Below, piece by piece: positions 1 to 9,317 of a DNA stretch of 64,000 nucleotides. The stretch spans positions 1,426,001 through 1,490,000 of the forward strand of contig CP070276.1 of NCBI GenBank assembly GCA_016916535.1, written 5' to 3'. A model generated the notes under the pieces. It made no database searches and was not told the origin of the DNA. It saw only the letters and a list, made by a program, of their open reading frames with translations. Position 1 is the first letter of the stretch. Every line of letters starts with the position of its first letter. Source of the DNA: Dysgonomonadaceae bacterium zrk40. Its GTDB lineage: Bacteria; Bacteroidota; Bacteroidia; Bacteroidales; Dysgonomonadaceae. A program made the position numbers and the translations under genes.

Positions 1-131
1 TAGCAATTAATTTATATTCTGCCTGCAGTGCACTTTTTTTTGCATCTGGCGGTGATAGGAAGGGTTTCTGAAAGAACATTTTTTGCCATTGAGCGTTTTA
101 TTTACAAGTAACAAAAAAAAAGAACATATTT

Positions 132-647
132 ATGGTAAGCAAAGAACTTGAAACAGCTATCAACAAACAGATTAACGCCGAATTCTGGTCGGCCTATCTC
201 TATCTCTCCATGTCGGCCCATTTCGCGAACAAGGGATTGCCCGGCTTCGCAAACTGGTTCAACGTACAGTTCCGTGAGGAGCAAGATCATGCCCTCAAGC
301 TGATGAACTACCTCATCTCAAAGGGCAACAGGGTGGAGCTGACACCCATCGAAAAGGTTGACACCGAATGGAACTCCGTGCTGCATGCCTTTGAAGATAC
401 GCTAGAACATGAAAAGGTGGTCACCTCACTGATCAACAATCTGGTATCACTATCCCGCAAGGAGAACGATTATGCCACTGAGAACATGCTGCAGTGGTTC
501 GTGAGCGAGCAGGTGGAGGAAGAGGAGACTGCACAGGGAATGATCGATAGCCTCAAACTGATCGGCGACAACGGCTTCGGCCTCTACACCATGGACAAGG
601 AGCTGGCACAGAGGAGTTACACACCGCTGGCCACAGCACAGGCATGA
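132..647 (+). CDS. ftnA: Ferritin (Ftn-type, 171 aa)
   Basis: Non-haem iron-storage ferritin that oxidises Fe(II) and stores the mineral in a 24-subunit cytoplasmic shell. All ferroxidase residues are present at the E. coli FtnA positions: E17, E50, H53, E94, Q127 and E130, with Y24 also in place. Length is normal for the family. The start is the only ATG before the conserved first helix. Its stop overlaps the next gene in an ATGA (644-647), so the two are probably translated together. The 131 bases upstream hold A/T-rich spacer in which I see no clear -7 box. Function is secure from residue-level agreement; whether it is the cell's main ferritin cannot be told. Confidence 0.96.
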   Translation: MVSKELETAINKQINAEFWSAYLYLSMSAHFANKGLPGFANWFNVQFREEQDHALKLMNYLISKGNRVELTPIEKVDTEWNSVLHAFEDTLEHEKVVTSLINNLVSLSRKENDYATENMLQWFVSEQVEEEETAQGMIDSLKLIGDNGFGLYTMDKELAQRSYTPLATAQA

Positions 648-934
648 CGATGGACCCAAAATACAAAAAACTGATCAAATGCCTGCTGCTTGACGCGGTG
701 GGCATGGCATCTGCCGCCATTCCCCTGATCGACGTGGTCTGGGCGCCGGTGGCTGCATCCATCAGTTACAAGATGTTTGGTGAACGGCGGGGTAAGTACA
801 CCTCGCTGATCACCTTCGTGGAGGAGCTCCTGCCGATAACCGACGTGGTGCCCTCCTTCACCATCTTCTGGTTTATCTTCGACTTCCTGGGTATCGGCAA
901 GGAGAAAATAATTTTCACCAACCAAAGCCAATAA
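644..934 (+). CDS. Small conserved membrane protein downstream of ferritin (96 aa)
   Basis: Not assigned to a named family. The start overlaps the ferritin stop by four bases (ATGA); a second in-frame ATG lies at 650. The N-terminus is Lys-rich (MDPKYKKLIK), followed by two hydrophobic stretches at about residues 12-42 and 60-84 that could be membrane helices or amphipathic hairpins, separated by a basic loop (GERRGK). The C-terminal dozen residues are polar. No catalytic motif or metal-binding Cys/His cluster is visible, so a direct iron-carrier role is not supported by sequence. Translational coupling suggests work alongside ferritin, but that is inference. The next gene starts 17 bases downstream. 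Confidence 0.8.
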   Translation: MTMDPKYKKLIKCLLLDAVGMASAAIPLIDVVWAPVAASISYKMFGERRGKYTSLITFVEELLPITDVVPSFTIFWFIFDFLGIGKEKIIFTNQSQ

Positions 935-951
935 CTGATAACTGAAATTCA

Positions 952-1860
952 ATGAATCTGAAAAAAAACTTCAGCACCCTGGTGGTGCTTTTGCTGCTTT
1001 TATCCTGCAGCACCAAGATCAACGGCAACGACAACACACTTCTCTGGAAAGTATCGGGCAACGGACTTGAAAATGCATCCTGGATATTCGGGACCCACCA
1101 CCTGGTACCGCTCACCTTCCTCGACAGTATCCCGGGTATTCAAGAGGCGTTCGACAAGAGCGAGCAGACAGTGGGTGAGCTCGACATGGGCAACATGATG
1201 CAGATGCAGATGGAGATCATGGGCAGGGCGATGATGCCTCAGGAAACAACCTACGAGTCGCTGATGAGTGACGCTGACCGGGCAAAACTGGACAGTACCC
1301 TCACCGACCTGATGGGTGTCGGTCTCGACCAGTTCGGGAGACTCCGTCCGGCGATGCTGCAGAACCTGATCTCGGTGACACTCTACCAACAATACTACCC
1401 CACCCTGAGCGACGGCGTGGGTCTCGACCAGTACTTCCAGGAGGAGGCGCTGAAACAGAATCGCACGGTTGTGGGGCTTGAGAACACCGACGACCAGATT
1501 CACGTGCTTCTGGAGATGCAACCACTGGAGCGGCAGGCGGAACTGCTTGCCTGCATGGTCAACCACCCGGAATTGCTGAAGGAGCAGATGGACAAGTTGC
1601 AGCAGGCTTATCACGCGCAGGACCTGGAGGCGCTCTGGGCACTCTACACGGAAGAGGACCCGGCAGATCCCTGTCCCTCCACAGAGGAGGAGAAATATGC
1701 GCTGAACGGTGCCCGCAACGAGAAATGGCTGGAAAAGCTCCCGGCGATCATGGCTGATAAATCCTCTTTCATTGCCGTGGGGTGTCTACACCTCCCGGGC
1801 GAAGAGGGGCTGATTGAGGGATTAAGGAAGCTGGGCTACAAGGTGGAACCGGTGCACTAA
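952..1860 (+). CDS. TraB/GumN-family lipoprotein (302 aa)
   Basis: Member of the TraB/GumN superfamily (related to TIKI/PrgY metalloprotease-like proteins). A lipoprotein signal is visible, with a hydrophobic run ending LLLSC and Cys19 as the lipidation site. The family's first motif, GTHHLVP, is at about residue 47, and a C-terminal block (AVGCLHLPGEEGLIEGLRKLGYKV) carries the second GxxHLxG-like motif. In characterised relatives such paired motifs bind metal; here activity is inferred. Length is typical. It follows the small membrane gene by 17 bases on the same strand, so a three-gene ferritin operon is possible. Its stop overlaps the convergent rlmD stop. Confidence 0.85.
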   Translation: MNLKKNFSTLVVLLLLLSCSTKINGNDNTLLWKVSGNGLENASWIFGTHHLVPLTFLDSIPGIQEAFDKSEQTVGELDMGNMMQMQMEIMGRAMMPQETTYESLMSDADRAKLDSTLTDLMGVGLDQFGRLRPAMLQNLISVTLYQQYYPTLSDGVGLDQYFQEEALKQNRTVVGLENTDDQIHVLLEMQPLERQAELLACMVNHPELLKEQMDKLQQAYHAQDLEALWALYTEEDPADPCPSTEEEKYALNGARNEKWLEKLPAIMADKSSFIAVGCLHLPGEEGLIEGLRKLGYKVEPVH

Positions 1861-3269
1861 AACCTCTTCTCCAGCAACACCACATTCTCCACGTGGTGGG
1901 TGTGGGGGAACATGTCGACCGGCTGCACACGTGTCACCCGATAGGCTGCTTCGAGCAGGTTGAGGTCGCGTGCCTGTGTGGCAGGATTACAGCTCACATA
2001 GACGATTCGCTGCGGTGCCGCCAGCAGGATCGCTTGTACCACGTCGTCGTGCATCCCCGCGCGAGGCGGGTCTGTGATCACCACGTCGGGACGGCCCTGC
2101 TCAGCAATGAATTCGGCAGTGAGCACGTTCTTCATGTCTCCCGCATAGAAACGCGCATTCCCGATGCCATTGATCTGCGCGTTGATCTGCGCATCGGCGA
2201 TCGCCTCTTCCACATATTCGATTCCAATCACCTCTTTTGCATTCCGCGCCACGAAGTTGGCGATGGTGCCGGTGCCGGTGTAGAGGTCGTAGACCCGCTC
2301 CTCACCGGTTAGCTGTGCGAAGCTGCGCGCCACCTCGTAGAGATGGTGCGCCTGTTCGCTGTTGGTTTGGTAGAACGACTTGGGACCGATGCGGAACTGC
2401 AAGCCCCCCATTTCCTCGATGATATAGTCACGTCCCTTCCAGACCAGCACCTCCTGGTCGGTGATGGTGTCGTTTGCCTTGCTGTTGATGATGTAAAGCA
2501 GCGAGTTGATCTGCGGAAATTCGTTGGCAAGATAGCCCATCGGCCCCTCTATCTTCTCCCGGTCATCTTCGTAAAAGACTACGATCACCATCCACTCGCC
2601 AATGGAGCTGTTGCGGATGAGCAGCGTACGCATCAGCCCTGCCTGGTTGCGCAGGTCGAAGAAGCTGTAGCCATGTTCCAGGCAGTAGCTGCGAACGCTG
2701 TTGCGAATTCGGTTGGCAAGGTCGTCCTGCAGCCAGCACTTTTCGATGTCGAGCACCTTGTCGTACATGCCGGGGATGTGGAAGCCGAGGGCGTTCATCT
2801 GCCCGAACTCCTGACCGGAGCGCACCTCCTCGTTGGTGAGCCACCGCTTGTCGGAGAAAGTGTATTCCATCTTGTTGCGGTAGAAGGTGGTTTGCGGTGC
2901 TCCCAGGATGGGGGTGATCTCCGGCAGCTCCACCTTGCCGATGCGGATAAGGCTGTCCTCCACTTGCTGCTGCTTGTGCCGCAGCTGTTCTTCGTAGGGG
3001 AGGTGCTGCCACTTGCAGCCACCGCAGACACCAAAGTGCTGACAGAAAGGCTCGCTCCGTAGGGATGAGAGTTGCTGAAACCGCACCACGCGCCCCTCAG
3101 CGAAGCTGCTCTTCTTGCGGGTGATCTGAATATCCGCCACGTCGCCCGGTGCTGCAAAGGGCACGAACAGCGCCATGCCATCAACCTTCGCCATCGCCTT
3201 TCCTTCGGCTGCCACGCCGGTAATCGTTACCCCCTCCAGCAGCGGTAGCTCTTTTCTCTTTCTTGCCAT
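1857..3269 (-). CDS. rlmD: 23S rRNA (uracil-5-)-methyltransferase RlmD-like (470 aa)
   Basis: SAM-dependent m5U methyltransferase of the TrmA/RumA family. Order of domains: N-terminal TRAM RNA-binding domain (about 10-65), a Cys cluster for a [4Fe-4S] centre (C-x5-C-x2-C in the EPFCQHFGVCGGCKW segment, with a later Cys), then the Rossmann methyltransferase domain with YTGTGT, DPPRAG and the nucleophile motif VSCNPAT. The ATG at 3269 is chosen because the upstream 22 codons of the longer ORF are unlike the family N-terminus, which begins just before the Lys/Arg-rich TRAM start. The last four bases overlap the convergent gene. Target site (U1939 or other) cannot be decided from sequence. Confidence 0.93.
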   Translation of the reverse strand: MARKRKELPLLEGVTITGVAAEGKAMAKVDGMALFVPFAAPGDVADIQITRKKSSFAEGRVVRFQQLSSLRSEPFCQHFGVCGGCKWQHLPYEEQLRHKQQQVEDSLIRIGKVELPEITPILGAPQTTFYRNKMEYTFSDKRWLTNEEVRSGQEFGQMNALGFHIPGMYDKVLDIEKCWLQDDLANRIRNSVRSYCLEHGYSFFDLRNQAGLMRTLLIRNSSIGEWMVIVVFYEDDREKIEGPMGYLANEFPQINSLLYIINSKANDTITDQEVLVWKGRDYIIEEMGGLQFRIGPKSFYQTNSEQAHHLYEVARSFAQLTGEERVYDLYTGTGTIANFVARNAKEVIGIEYVEEAIADAQINAQINGIGNARFYAGDMKNVLTAEFIAEQGRPDVVITDPPRAGMHDDVVQAILLAAPQRIVYVSCNPATQARDLNLLEAAYRVTRVQPVDMFPHTHHVENVVLLEKRF

Positions 3270-3355
3270 TGTCGTTGTTATTAGGAGTGCAAAGATAGAC
3301 AAAACGCCCCACCTTTCGATGGAGCGTTTCGCCAATTTATTGTAAAGGATATGGT

Positions 3356-5905
3356 TTACCTTGTGCGGATATCGATCGATGCCTTGCGCAATCCTTTCGC
3401 TTTCGCCTCGAAGGTGAGTTTGCCCGGTTGCCGAGAGGACTCCACGATGGCTACCAGCTTACCGTTGAAGAGATGCATCTGCGACAGGTGGAACAGATCG
3501 AGACTGGTGGGATCACCATTGGCAGCAGCACGGTAGCTGCCGGCACCCTTCACGCTGAAGGAGACCAGTTCATTGATGTTGGGACAAGGGTTGCCCTGGC
3601 GGTCGACCACCGAGACAGTGATGAAGGAGAGATCCTTGCCGTCGGCGGTGATTTCAGTGCGATCAGCCTCAAGCACCAGTCGGTGGGCCTTGCCGGCGGT
3701 GTGCATCTCTTTCGTCGCTGCCACGTTGCCCTCAGCATCATAAGCCACGACCTTCACGGTACCCGGTTCATACTTCGTATCCATCCACATCAGGCGGTAG
3801 CGCTTCTGCCGCTCAAGCGACTGCTGCGCCTCTTTGCTATAGCTCCCCTCCAGCGGGATGGAGAGGTCTTTCGTCCGCACACCCTGGCTCTTGCCGTTGA
3901 TGAAGAGCTCAGCGGAGGGATGATTGGTGTAGACAAAGATGGGGGTCACCTCTCCTTCACGTCCTTCCCAGTTCCAGTGGGGCAGGATGTGAAGGGTTTC
4001 CGCCTCCTTGTTCCAGTGGCTGCGGTAGAGGTAAAAACGATCCTTGGGGATACCGGCCAGGTCGACGGCCCCGAAGAGGGAGCTGTGGCTGGGCCAGTTG
4101 CTGTAGTAGGGGGTGGGTTCACCCAGGTAGTCGAACCCGGTCCAGATGAACTCGCCGATGGTGTATGGCAAATCCTCGTGCTGGATGAAATCATCTTCCG
4201 GCAAGTTCGACCAGCTGGCATGCTCCAGATCATAGGAGGAGGCCTGGTGGTCGTCGTACATCGCCATCGCCTTCCGCTCCACGGTGAACTTGTAGACACC
4301 GCGCGAACTGAGAGCAGAAGTGGTTTCACTCCCCAGCACAATCTGCTGCGGTAGTTTATCGTATGCCTCCCGGTAGCGGAAGGAACGGTAGTTGAAGCCG
4401 GGCACATCCAGGATGGCTGCCATATGGTTGGAGAAGACATGATCGACACGATCCATGCCGTTGGTGACGGGACGGGTGGGATCTTCACGGTGGCAGATAT
4501 CCTGCAGGAAGCGGGCTATTTTGGCTCCTTGCGGGTTGCTCTGCTCTTCCACCTCGTTGCCGATGCACCACATCACCACGCTGGGGTTGTTACGGTAGTG
4601 GTGCAGCACGTTGGTGACATCCTTCTCCGCCCACTCTTTGAAATAGCGGTTGTAACCGTTGCGCACCTTGGGGATGGCCCACTCGTCGAAGGTCTCCACC
4701 ATCAGCATCATCCCCATCTCGTCGGCAATGCGGACATACTCGGGTGCCGGCATGTTGTGCGAGGTGCGGATGGCATTGACGCCCATCTCCTGCATGATGC
4801 GAATCTGGCGGCGGATGGCTGCCTCATTCACGGCACCCCCCAGCGGTCCCAGGTCATGGTGCATGCAGGCGCCTTGAAACTTGATCTTCCTACCGTTGAG
4901 GTAGAAGCCGTCGTCGGGGCGGATCTCAATGGTACGGATGCCGAAGGGGGTACTGTAGCTGTCGACGGAGTAACTCATCTCAGTCGTCCTGGTTGTACTC
5001 CCATCAGTGGATTCGCTTCTCTCTCCCTTGTAGAGTACCGACTGTACAGTATAGAGATTGGGCTGCAGCACATCCCACAGTTGTGGATCCTCCACGATCA
5101 GCGTCTGTTCCAGTTCATCGCCGTCGAAGCGGGTGAACTCATCTTCCGTCTCGGCCACCACCTTTCCGGAGGGGTCGACGACAGAGCTCTTCAGCCTGAG
5201 ATAGTGCTTGTCGGTGAATCCTTCTCCACGATGCACTTTGGTCCGCACCTTCACACGGGCAAAATCATTATTCACCTCGGGTGTGGTCACATAGGTACCC
5301 CACTGAGGGATATGCGTTTCGTTGGTGGTGATCAGGTGTACGTTGCGATAGAGGCCTGCACCGGGGTACCAGCGCGACTGCTCATCGAAATTCTCGAGGC
5401 GTACCGCCAGGCTGTTCGCTTTCCCATCAACATGCACCAGATCGGTGATATCGAAATAAAAGCTGTTATAACCGTTGGGCCAGAAGCCCGCCTCTTTGCC
5501 GTTCACATAGACACGGGCATTGCTCATGGCCCCGTCGAATTGAATGGTGACCCGCTTGCCGGCAGTGTAATCCGGCAGTGTGAAGCGGTTGCGGTACCAT
5601 CCCACCCCGGTGAAGGGGAGCCCGCCGGTACGACCGTAATGCTCGATGGCGGTGCTCTGTCCGTCCTGCACGATGGCCATGCGGTGGATGTCGTTCTCCT
5701 TGTCGAAAGGACCGTAGATGGCCCAGTCGTGAGGCACGCGGACCGACTGCCAGTCGCTATCGTCGTACGTCGCTTCCGCTGCACGGGAATCATCCTCGCG
5801 GGTGAACTTCCATCCCTCTTCCAGGGTGACTTCTGTCCTGTTCTGCCCCCATGAAAGCGTGAGCCCGGCCATCAGGGCGATGCAAACCAATATCGATTTC
5901 TTCAT
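3356..5905 (-). CDS. Secreted glycoside hydrolase family 2 beta-galactosidase-like enzyme (849 aa)
   Basis: GH2 retaining glycosidase with signal peptide at residues 1-20 (cleavage near SWGQ). The jelly-roll sugar-binding domain lies at about 25-190, an Ig-like domain at about 195-320, and the TIM barrel at about 325-620. Both catalytic glutamates are visible: acid/base E451 in the IGNEVEEQ motif and nucleophile E585 in the IGEFIWTGFDYLGEP motif. C-terminal Ig-like domains (DUF4982-like and invasin-like, about 640-849) complete the architecture common in Bacteroidota polysaccharide degraders. Substrate is uncertain: beta-galactoside is the likeliest, but beta-glucuronide or mannoside is possible. 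No SusC/D pair lies nearby, so it is not part of a recognisable utilisation locus here. Confidence 0.92.
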   Translation of the reverse strand: MKKSILVCIALMAGLTLSWGQNRTEVTLEEGWKFTREDDSRAAEATYDDSDWQSVRVPHDWAIYGPFDKENDIHRMAIVQDGQSTAIEHYGRTGGLPFTGVGWYRNRFTLPDYTAGKRVTIQFDGAMSNARVYVNGKEAGFWPNGYNSFYFDITDLVHVDGKANSLAVRLENFDEQSRWYPGAGLYRNVHLITTNETHIPQWGTYVTTPEVNNDFARVKVRTKVHRGEGFTDKHYLRLKSSVVDPSGKVVAETEDEFTRFDGDELEQTLIVEDPQLWDVLQPNLYTVQSVLYKGERSESTDGSTTRTTEMSYSVDSYSTPFGIRTIEIRPDDGFYLNGRKIKFQGACMHHDLGPLGGAVNEAAIRRQIRIMQEMGVNAIRTSHNMPAPEYVRIADEMGMMLMVETFDEWAIPKVRNGYNRYFKEWAEKDVTNVLHHYRNNPSVVMWCIGNEVEEQSNPQGAKIARFLQDICHREDPTRPVTNGMDRVDHVFSNHMAAILDVPGFNYRSFRYREAYDKLPQQIVLGSETTSALSSRGVYKFTVERKAMAMYDDHQASSYDLEHASWSNLPEDDFIQHEDLPYTIGEFIWTGFDYLGEPTPYYSNWPSHSSLFGAVDLAGIPKDRFYLYRSHWNKEAETLHILPHWNWEGREGEVTPIFVYTNHPSAELFINGKSQGVRTKDLSIPLEGSYSKEAQQSLERQKRYRLMWMDTKYEPGTVKVVAYDAEGNVAATKEMHTAGKAHRLVLEADRTEITADGKDLSFITVSVVDRQGNPCPNINELVSFSVKGAGSYRAAANGDPTSLDLFHLSQMHLFNGKLVAIVESSRQPGKLTFEAKAKGLRKASIDIRTR

Positions 5906-5946
5906 GATTCTATCTATTATTCAAACTTACTGATAATTGACAGCTT

Positions 5947-7587
5947 TCAACTGAACGAGCAGTTGGGCTGCGTCACCACCTGAAAGAAGTCGTTCCCCTT
6001 GTCATCGACCAGGATGAACGCGGGGAAATCTTCCACCTCGATTTTCCAGATTGCCTCCATGCCCAGCTCGGGATATTCCACGCACTCCAGGCTCTTGATG
6101 CTCTCCTGCGCAAGGATGGCTGCCGGACCGCCTATGCTGCCCAGGTAGAAACCGCCATGCTTCTTACAGGCATCGGTTACCTGCTGGCTGCGGTTACCCT
6201 TGGCCAGCATGATCATGCTGCCGCCGTGCGACTGAAACAGATCCACGTAAGAGTCCATGCGTCCCGCAGTGGTGGGGCCCATCGATCCGGAGGCGTATCC
6301 CTCGGGGGTCTTGGCCGGTCCCGCGTAATAGATGGGGTGGTCCTTGACGTACTGGGGCAGTCCCTCGCCACGGTCGATACGCTCCTTTAGTTTGGCATGT
6401 GCGATGTCGCGTCCCACAATGATGGTACCACTCAGCGAGAGGCGCGTAGAGACGGGGTATTTGGATAGTTCTGCAAGTATCTCTTCCATAGGGCGGTTCA
6501 GGTCGATCTTCACACCACCCCCTTCGCCTGCCTGGCGATACTCCTCAGGGATCAGCCGTGCCGGATTGTCCTCCAACTTCTCGATCCAGATTCCATCGCG
6601 GTTGATCTTCGCCTTGATGTTGCGGTCGGCAGAGCAGGAGACACCCATCCCCACGGGACAGGAGGCGCCGTGACGCGGCAGACGGATCACTCGCACGTCG
6701 TGGGCGAAGTACTTGCCGCCGAACTGGGCACCCAGTCCGAGCTCTTCGGAGGCTTTCTTCAGTCGCTCTTCCAGCTCAATGTCGCGGAAGGCTTGTCCCA
6801 GCTCGTTCCCCTCGGTGGGGAGGTTGTCGTAGTACTTGGCCGAAGCCAGCTTCACCGTCTTGAGATTAGCTTCGGCGGAGGTGCCGCCGATGACGAACGC
6901 CAGGTGATAGGGGGGACATGCAGCCGTACCGAGCGATTTCATCTTCTCAATGAGGTACTCCTCCAAACGGCCCGGGGTGAGCAGTGCCTTGGTCTCCTGG
7001 TAAAGGTAGGTCTTGTTGGCCGAGCCGCCTCCCTTGGCGATGCATAGGAACTTATACTCTTCGCCCTCGGTTGCGTATAGATCTATCTGTGCCGGCAGGT
7101 TGGTACCGGTGTTCACCTCGTCATACATGTTGAGGGCTGCGTTCTGCGAGTAGCGCAGGTTCTCGTTCACATAGGTGTTGTAGACACCGCGCGAGAGCGC
7201 CTCCTCGTCGTTGTCGTCGGTCCAGACACGCTGTCCCTTCTTGCCCATGATGATGGCGGTGCCGGTATCCTGGCAGAAGGGGAGGATTCCCTTGGCCGAT
7301 ATCTCGGCGTTGCGCAGGAAGGTGAGCGCCACATACTTATCGTTCTCGCTTGCTTCCGGGTCGGAGAGGATCTGTGCCACCTGCTCCTGGTGGTCGGGGC
7401 GCAGCAGGAACTGCACGTCGCGGAAGGCAGCTTGTGCCATTAGTGTCAGTCCCTCGGGCGACACTTTGAGTATCTCTTTGTCTTCAAATTGCGAAACCGA
7501 TACATGTTCGCTCGTGAGGTGGTAATACTCCGTTTTCTCTTCCGACATGGGGAAAGAGGCCTGATACCTGAATGGTTTTGTTGCCAT
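5947..7587 (-). CDS. fumA: Fumarate hydratase class I, Fe-S dependent (546 aa)
   Basis: Single-chain class I fumarase interconverting fumarate and malate in the TCA or reverse branch (fumarate-respiring) pathway. The alpha and beta regions are fused as in E. coli FumA/FumB. Candidate [4Fe-4S] ligands fall at the same numbers as in E. coli: C105 in LPFCQDTG and C224 in the TAACPPYH segment, with the third in the HGASCPVG region. The C-terminal beta domain carries GPTTAGRMD and GSIGGPAA. Its own -7 box (7641-7648) and the fumC terminator lie in the 178-base gap, so it appears separately expressed from fumC. The cluster makes it oxygen-sensitive, in contrast to its neighbour. Confidence 0.95.
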   Translation of the reverse strand: MATKPFRYQASFPMSEEKTEYYHLTSEHVSVSQFEDKEILKVSPEGLTLMAQAAFRDVQFLLRPDHQEQVAQILSDPEASENDKYVALTFLRNAEISAKGILPFCQDTGTAIIMGKKGQRVWTDDNDEEALSRGVYNTYVNENLRYSQNAALNMYDEVNTGTNLPAQIDLYATEGEEYKFLCIAKGGGSANKTYLYQETKALLTPGRLEEYLIEKMKSLGTAACPPYHLAFVIGGTSAEANLKTVKLASAKYYDNLPTEGNELGQAFRDIELEERLKKASEELGLGAQFGGKYFAHDVRVIRLPRHGASCPVGMGVSCSADRNIKAKINRDGIWIEKLEDNPARLIPEEYRQAGEGGGVKIDLNRPMEEILAELSKYPVSTRLSLSGTIIVGRDIAHAKLKERIDRGEGLPQYVKDHPIYYAGPAKTPEGYASGSMGPTTAGRMDSYVDLFQSHGGSMIMLAKGNRSQQVTDACKKHGGFYLGSIGGPAAILAQESIKSLECVEYPELGMEAIWKIEVEDFPAFILVDDKGNDFFQVVTQPNCSFS

Positions 7588-7640
7588 AGATGAATTGCTT
7601 CTGTTTTATCTGATTATAATTTGGTTTTTACATAAAGAGA

Positions 7641-7648
7641 CAAAAATA
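7641..7648 (-). promoter_or_regulatory. -7 box of fumA promoter
   Basis: Minus-strand TATTTTTG matches the Bacteroidota -7 consensus TAnnTTTG, about 54 bases before the fumA ATG. No -33 TTTG at proper spacing was found. Confidence 0.5.
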
Positions 7649-7649
7649 C

Positions 7650-7680
7650 AAAGAAAAAACGGCTCCCGAAAACGGGAGAT
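7650..7680 (-). terminator. Intrinsic terminator after fumC
   Basis: On the minus strand a CTCCCG stem, TTTT loop and CGGGAG stem is followed by CCGTTTTTTC. It sits 88 bases past the fumC stop and directly before the fumA -7 box, separating the two transcription units. Confidence 0.7.
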
Positions 7681-7765
7681 TGGCAAACATTGTCAACAAT
7701 TTATAAATTCAGGGCAGCGGTTCTTGTCACGGGATCTTTTTGTTTCCGCTATCTGTCTCTCTATC

Positions 7766-9163
7766 CTACTCCCGGGGATGGGTCATCTCGTCCGGCCGTA
7801 CCCAGCGGTCGAACTCCTCAGCGGTCACATAACCCAGTCGCACCGCCTCCTCCTTCAGCGTGGTGCCGTTGCGGTGTGCCGCATTGGCTATCTCGGCCGC
7901 CTTGTAGTAACCGATGTGGGGATTGAGCGCCGTGACCAGCATCAGCGAGTTGTTCAGCAGTTCCTGAATACGCGGGTGATTGGGCTCGATACCGGAGGCG
8001 CAATGCTGCTCGAATGAGAGGGCAGCATCGCCCAGCAGGCGGGCGCTCTCCAGAAAGGCAGCAGCCATCACAGGCTTGAAGACATTCAGCTCAAAGTGAC
8101 CCTGCATGCCGCCCACGGTGATGGCTGCATCGTTGCCGATCACCCGTGCGCAAACCATGGTGAGCGCTTCTGCCTGCGTGGGGTTTACCTTCCCCGGCAT
8201 GATGGAGGAGCCCGGCTCATTGGCGGGAATGATCAGTTCGCCGATGCCGCTGCGGGGACCGGAAGCCAGCAGGCGGATGTCGTTGGCAATCTTGTTGAGT
8301 GCTACCGCCAGCTGCTTCAGTGCTCCGTGTGACTCCACCAGTGCATCGTGTGCGGCAAGCGCCTCAAACTTGTTGGGTGCTGTAACGAAGGGCAGTCCGG
8401 TGAAGGCGGCAATGTAGCGGGCAACCGCCTCATCGTAACCACGAGGAGTGTTGAGCCCAGTGCCCACAGCGGTGCCACCCAGTGCCAGTTCGGCGAGGTG
8501 CGGCAGTGTGTGCTCTACGGCTCGGATGCCATAGTCGAGCTGTGCGGCATAACCGCTGAACTCCTGCCCCAAAGTGAGTGGGGTGGCATCCATCAGGTGG
8601 GTGCGGCCAATCTTCACCACCTCGGCCATCTCCTCCGCCTTGGCAGACAGCGTTTGCTGCAGGCGGCGCAACCCCGGAAGGGTCACCTCGGTGATCATTT
8701 TGTACCCGGCGATGTGCATGGCTGTGGGGAAGGTGTCGTTGGAAGATTGCGACCGGTTCACATCATCGTTGGGCTGCAGAGTCTTCTCTCCCTCTCCCAC
8801 CCGCTTGCCCGCCAGCTGGTGGGCACGGTTGGCAATCACCTCGTTCACGTTCATGTTACTCTGGGTGCCCGATCCGGTCTGCCATATCACCAGCGGGAAC
8901 TGATCGTCGTGCTGCTCCTCCAGGATCTCATCACACACCTTTGCGATCAGGTCACGCTTCTCCCTGGAGAGCACCCCCAGCTCATTGTTGGCATAGGCAG
9001 CTCCCTTCTTCAGGTAAGCGAAGCCACGGATGATTTCTCGTGGCATGGATGCCGGCGCACCGATGCGGAAGTTGTTGCGCGATCGTTCTGTCTGTGGCCC
9101 CCAGAGCTTGTCAGCCGGTACCTTCACCTCGCCCAGGGTGTCTTTTTCAATTCTGTAGTTCAT
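7766..9163 (-). CDS. fumC: Fumarate hydratase class II (465 aa)
   Basis: Iron-independent, homotetrameric fumarase of the fumarase/aspartase superfamily. Strong agreement with E. coli FumC: the N-terminal [13 protein letters not shown] block, [14 protein letters not shown], the HPNDDVN-equivalent [35 protein letters not shown] and the mobile-loop signature [13 protein letters not shown] with the catalytic Ser. These residues favour fumarase over aspartate ammonia-lyase. Length is standard. Transcribed divergently from feoAB across a 154-base region with a -7 box and a 16-bp palindrome in its leader. Having class II directly beside class I fumarase gives the cell a cluster-free backup when iron is short or oxygen is present (inference). 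Confidence 0.95.
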   Translation of the reverse strand: MNYRIEKDTLGEVKVPADKLWGPQTERSRNNFRIGAPASMPREIIRGFAYLKKGAAYANNELGVLSREKRDLIAKVCDEILEEQHDDQFPLVIWQTGSGTQSNMNVNEVIANRAHQLAGKRVGEGEKTLQPNDDVNRSQSSNDTFPTAMHIAGYKMITEVTLPGLRRLQQTLSAKAEEMAEVVKIGRTHLMDATPLTLGQEFSGYAAQLDYGIRAVEHTLPHLAELALGGTAVGTGLNTPRGYDEAVARYIAAFTGLPFVTAPNKFEALAAHDALVESHGALKQLAVALNKIANDIRLLASGPRSGIGELIIPANEPGSSIMPGKVNPTQAEALTMVCARVIGNDAAITVGGMQGHFELNVFKPVMAAAFLESARLLGDAALSFEQHCASGIEPNHPRIQELLNNSLMLVTALNPHIGYYKAAEIANAAHRNGTTLKEEAVRLGYVTAEEFDRWVRPDEMTHPRE

Positions 9164-9179
9164 ATTTGCTCAATATTAA

Positions 9180-9195
9180 GTAACAGTTCTGTTAC
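9180..9195. promoter_or_regulatory. Perfect 16-bp palindrome in fumC leader (candidate operator)
   Basis: GTAACAG-TT-CTGTTAC lies between the fumC -7 box (9214-9221) and the fumC ATG, and about 90 bases from the feoAB -7 box. A symmetric site with TAAC/GTTA arms suits a dimeric regulator, possibly CRP/FNR-like; the regulator is not identifiable here. Confidence 0.5.
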
Positions 9196-9213
9196 TGATT
9201 GTTGCGATTTCCT

Positions 9214-9221
9214 CAAAGATA
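9214..9221 (-). promoter_or_regulatory. -7 box of fumC promoter
   Basis: Minus-strand TATCTTTG, a full match to TAnnTTTG, 50 bases before the fumC ATG. The -33 element is not evident. Confidence 0.5.
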
Positions 9222-9281
9222 AAAAGAATATACGAAATGTTATTATTTATAACTGATATAAATAATTCCTCCGGAAATGGC

Positions 9282-9289
9282 TATATTTG
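9282..9289 (+). promoter_or_regulatory. -7 box of feoAB promoter
   Basis: TATATTTG matches TAnnTTTG. It lies upstream of the ATG at 9318 but downstream of the upstream in-frame start codon at 9237, which therefore cannot be used from this promoter; this decides the start. Confidence 0.55.
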
Positions 9290-9317
9290 CGGTTCGAAAA
9301 AAGAACTGAACAAAAAG

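Noticed and set aside
4424-5854. Long plus-strand ORF (476 codons) opposite the GH2 gene
   Set aside because: The minus-strand frame has a signal peptide and catalytic GH2 motifs; the opposite frame has no family motifs and its openness follows from codon bias of a GC-rich gene.
7766-9163. Reading the class II fumarase as aspartate ammonia-lyase
   Set aside because: The N-terminal [10 protein letters not shown] block, [17 protein letters not shown]-type region and the loop [13 protein letters not shown] agree with FumC more closely.
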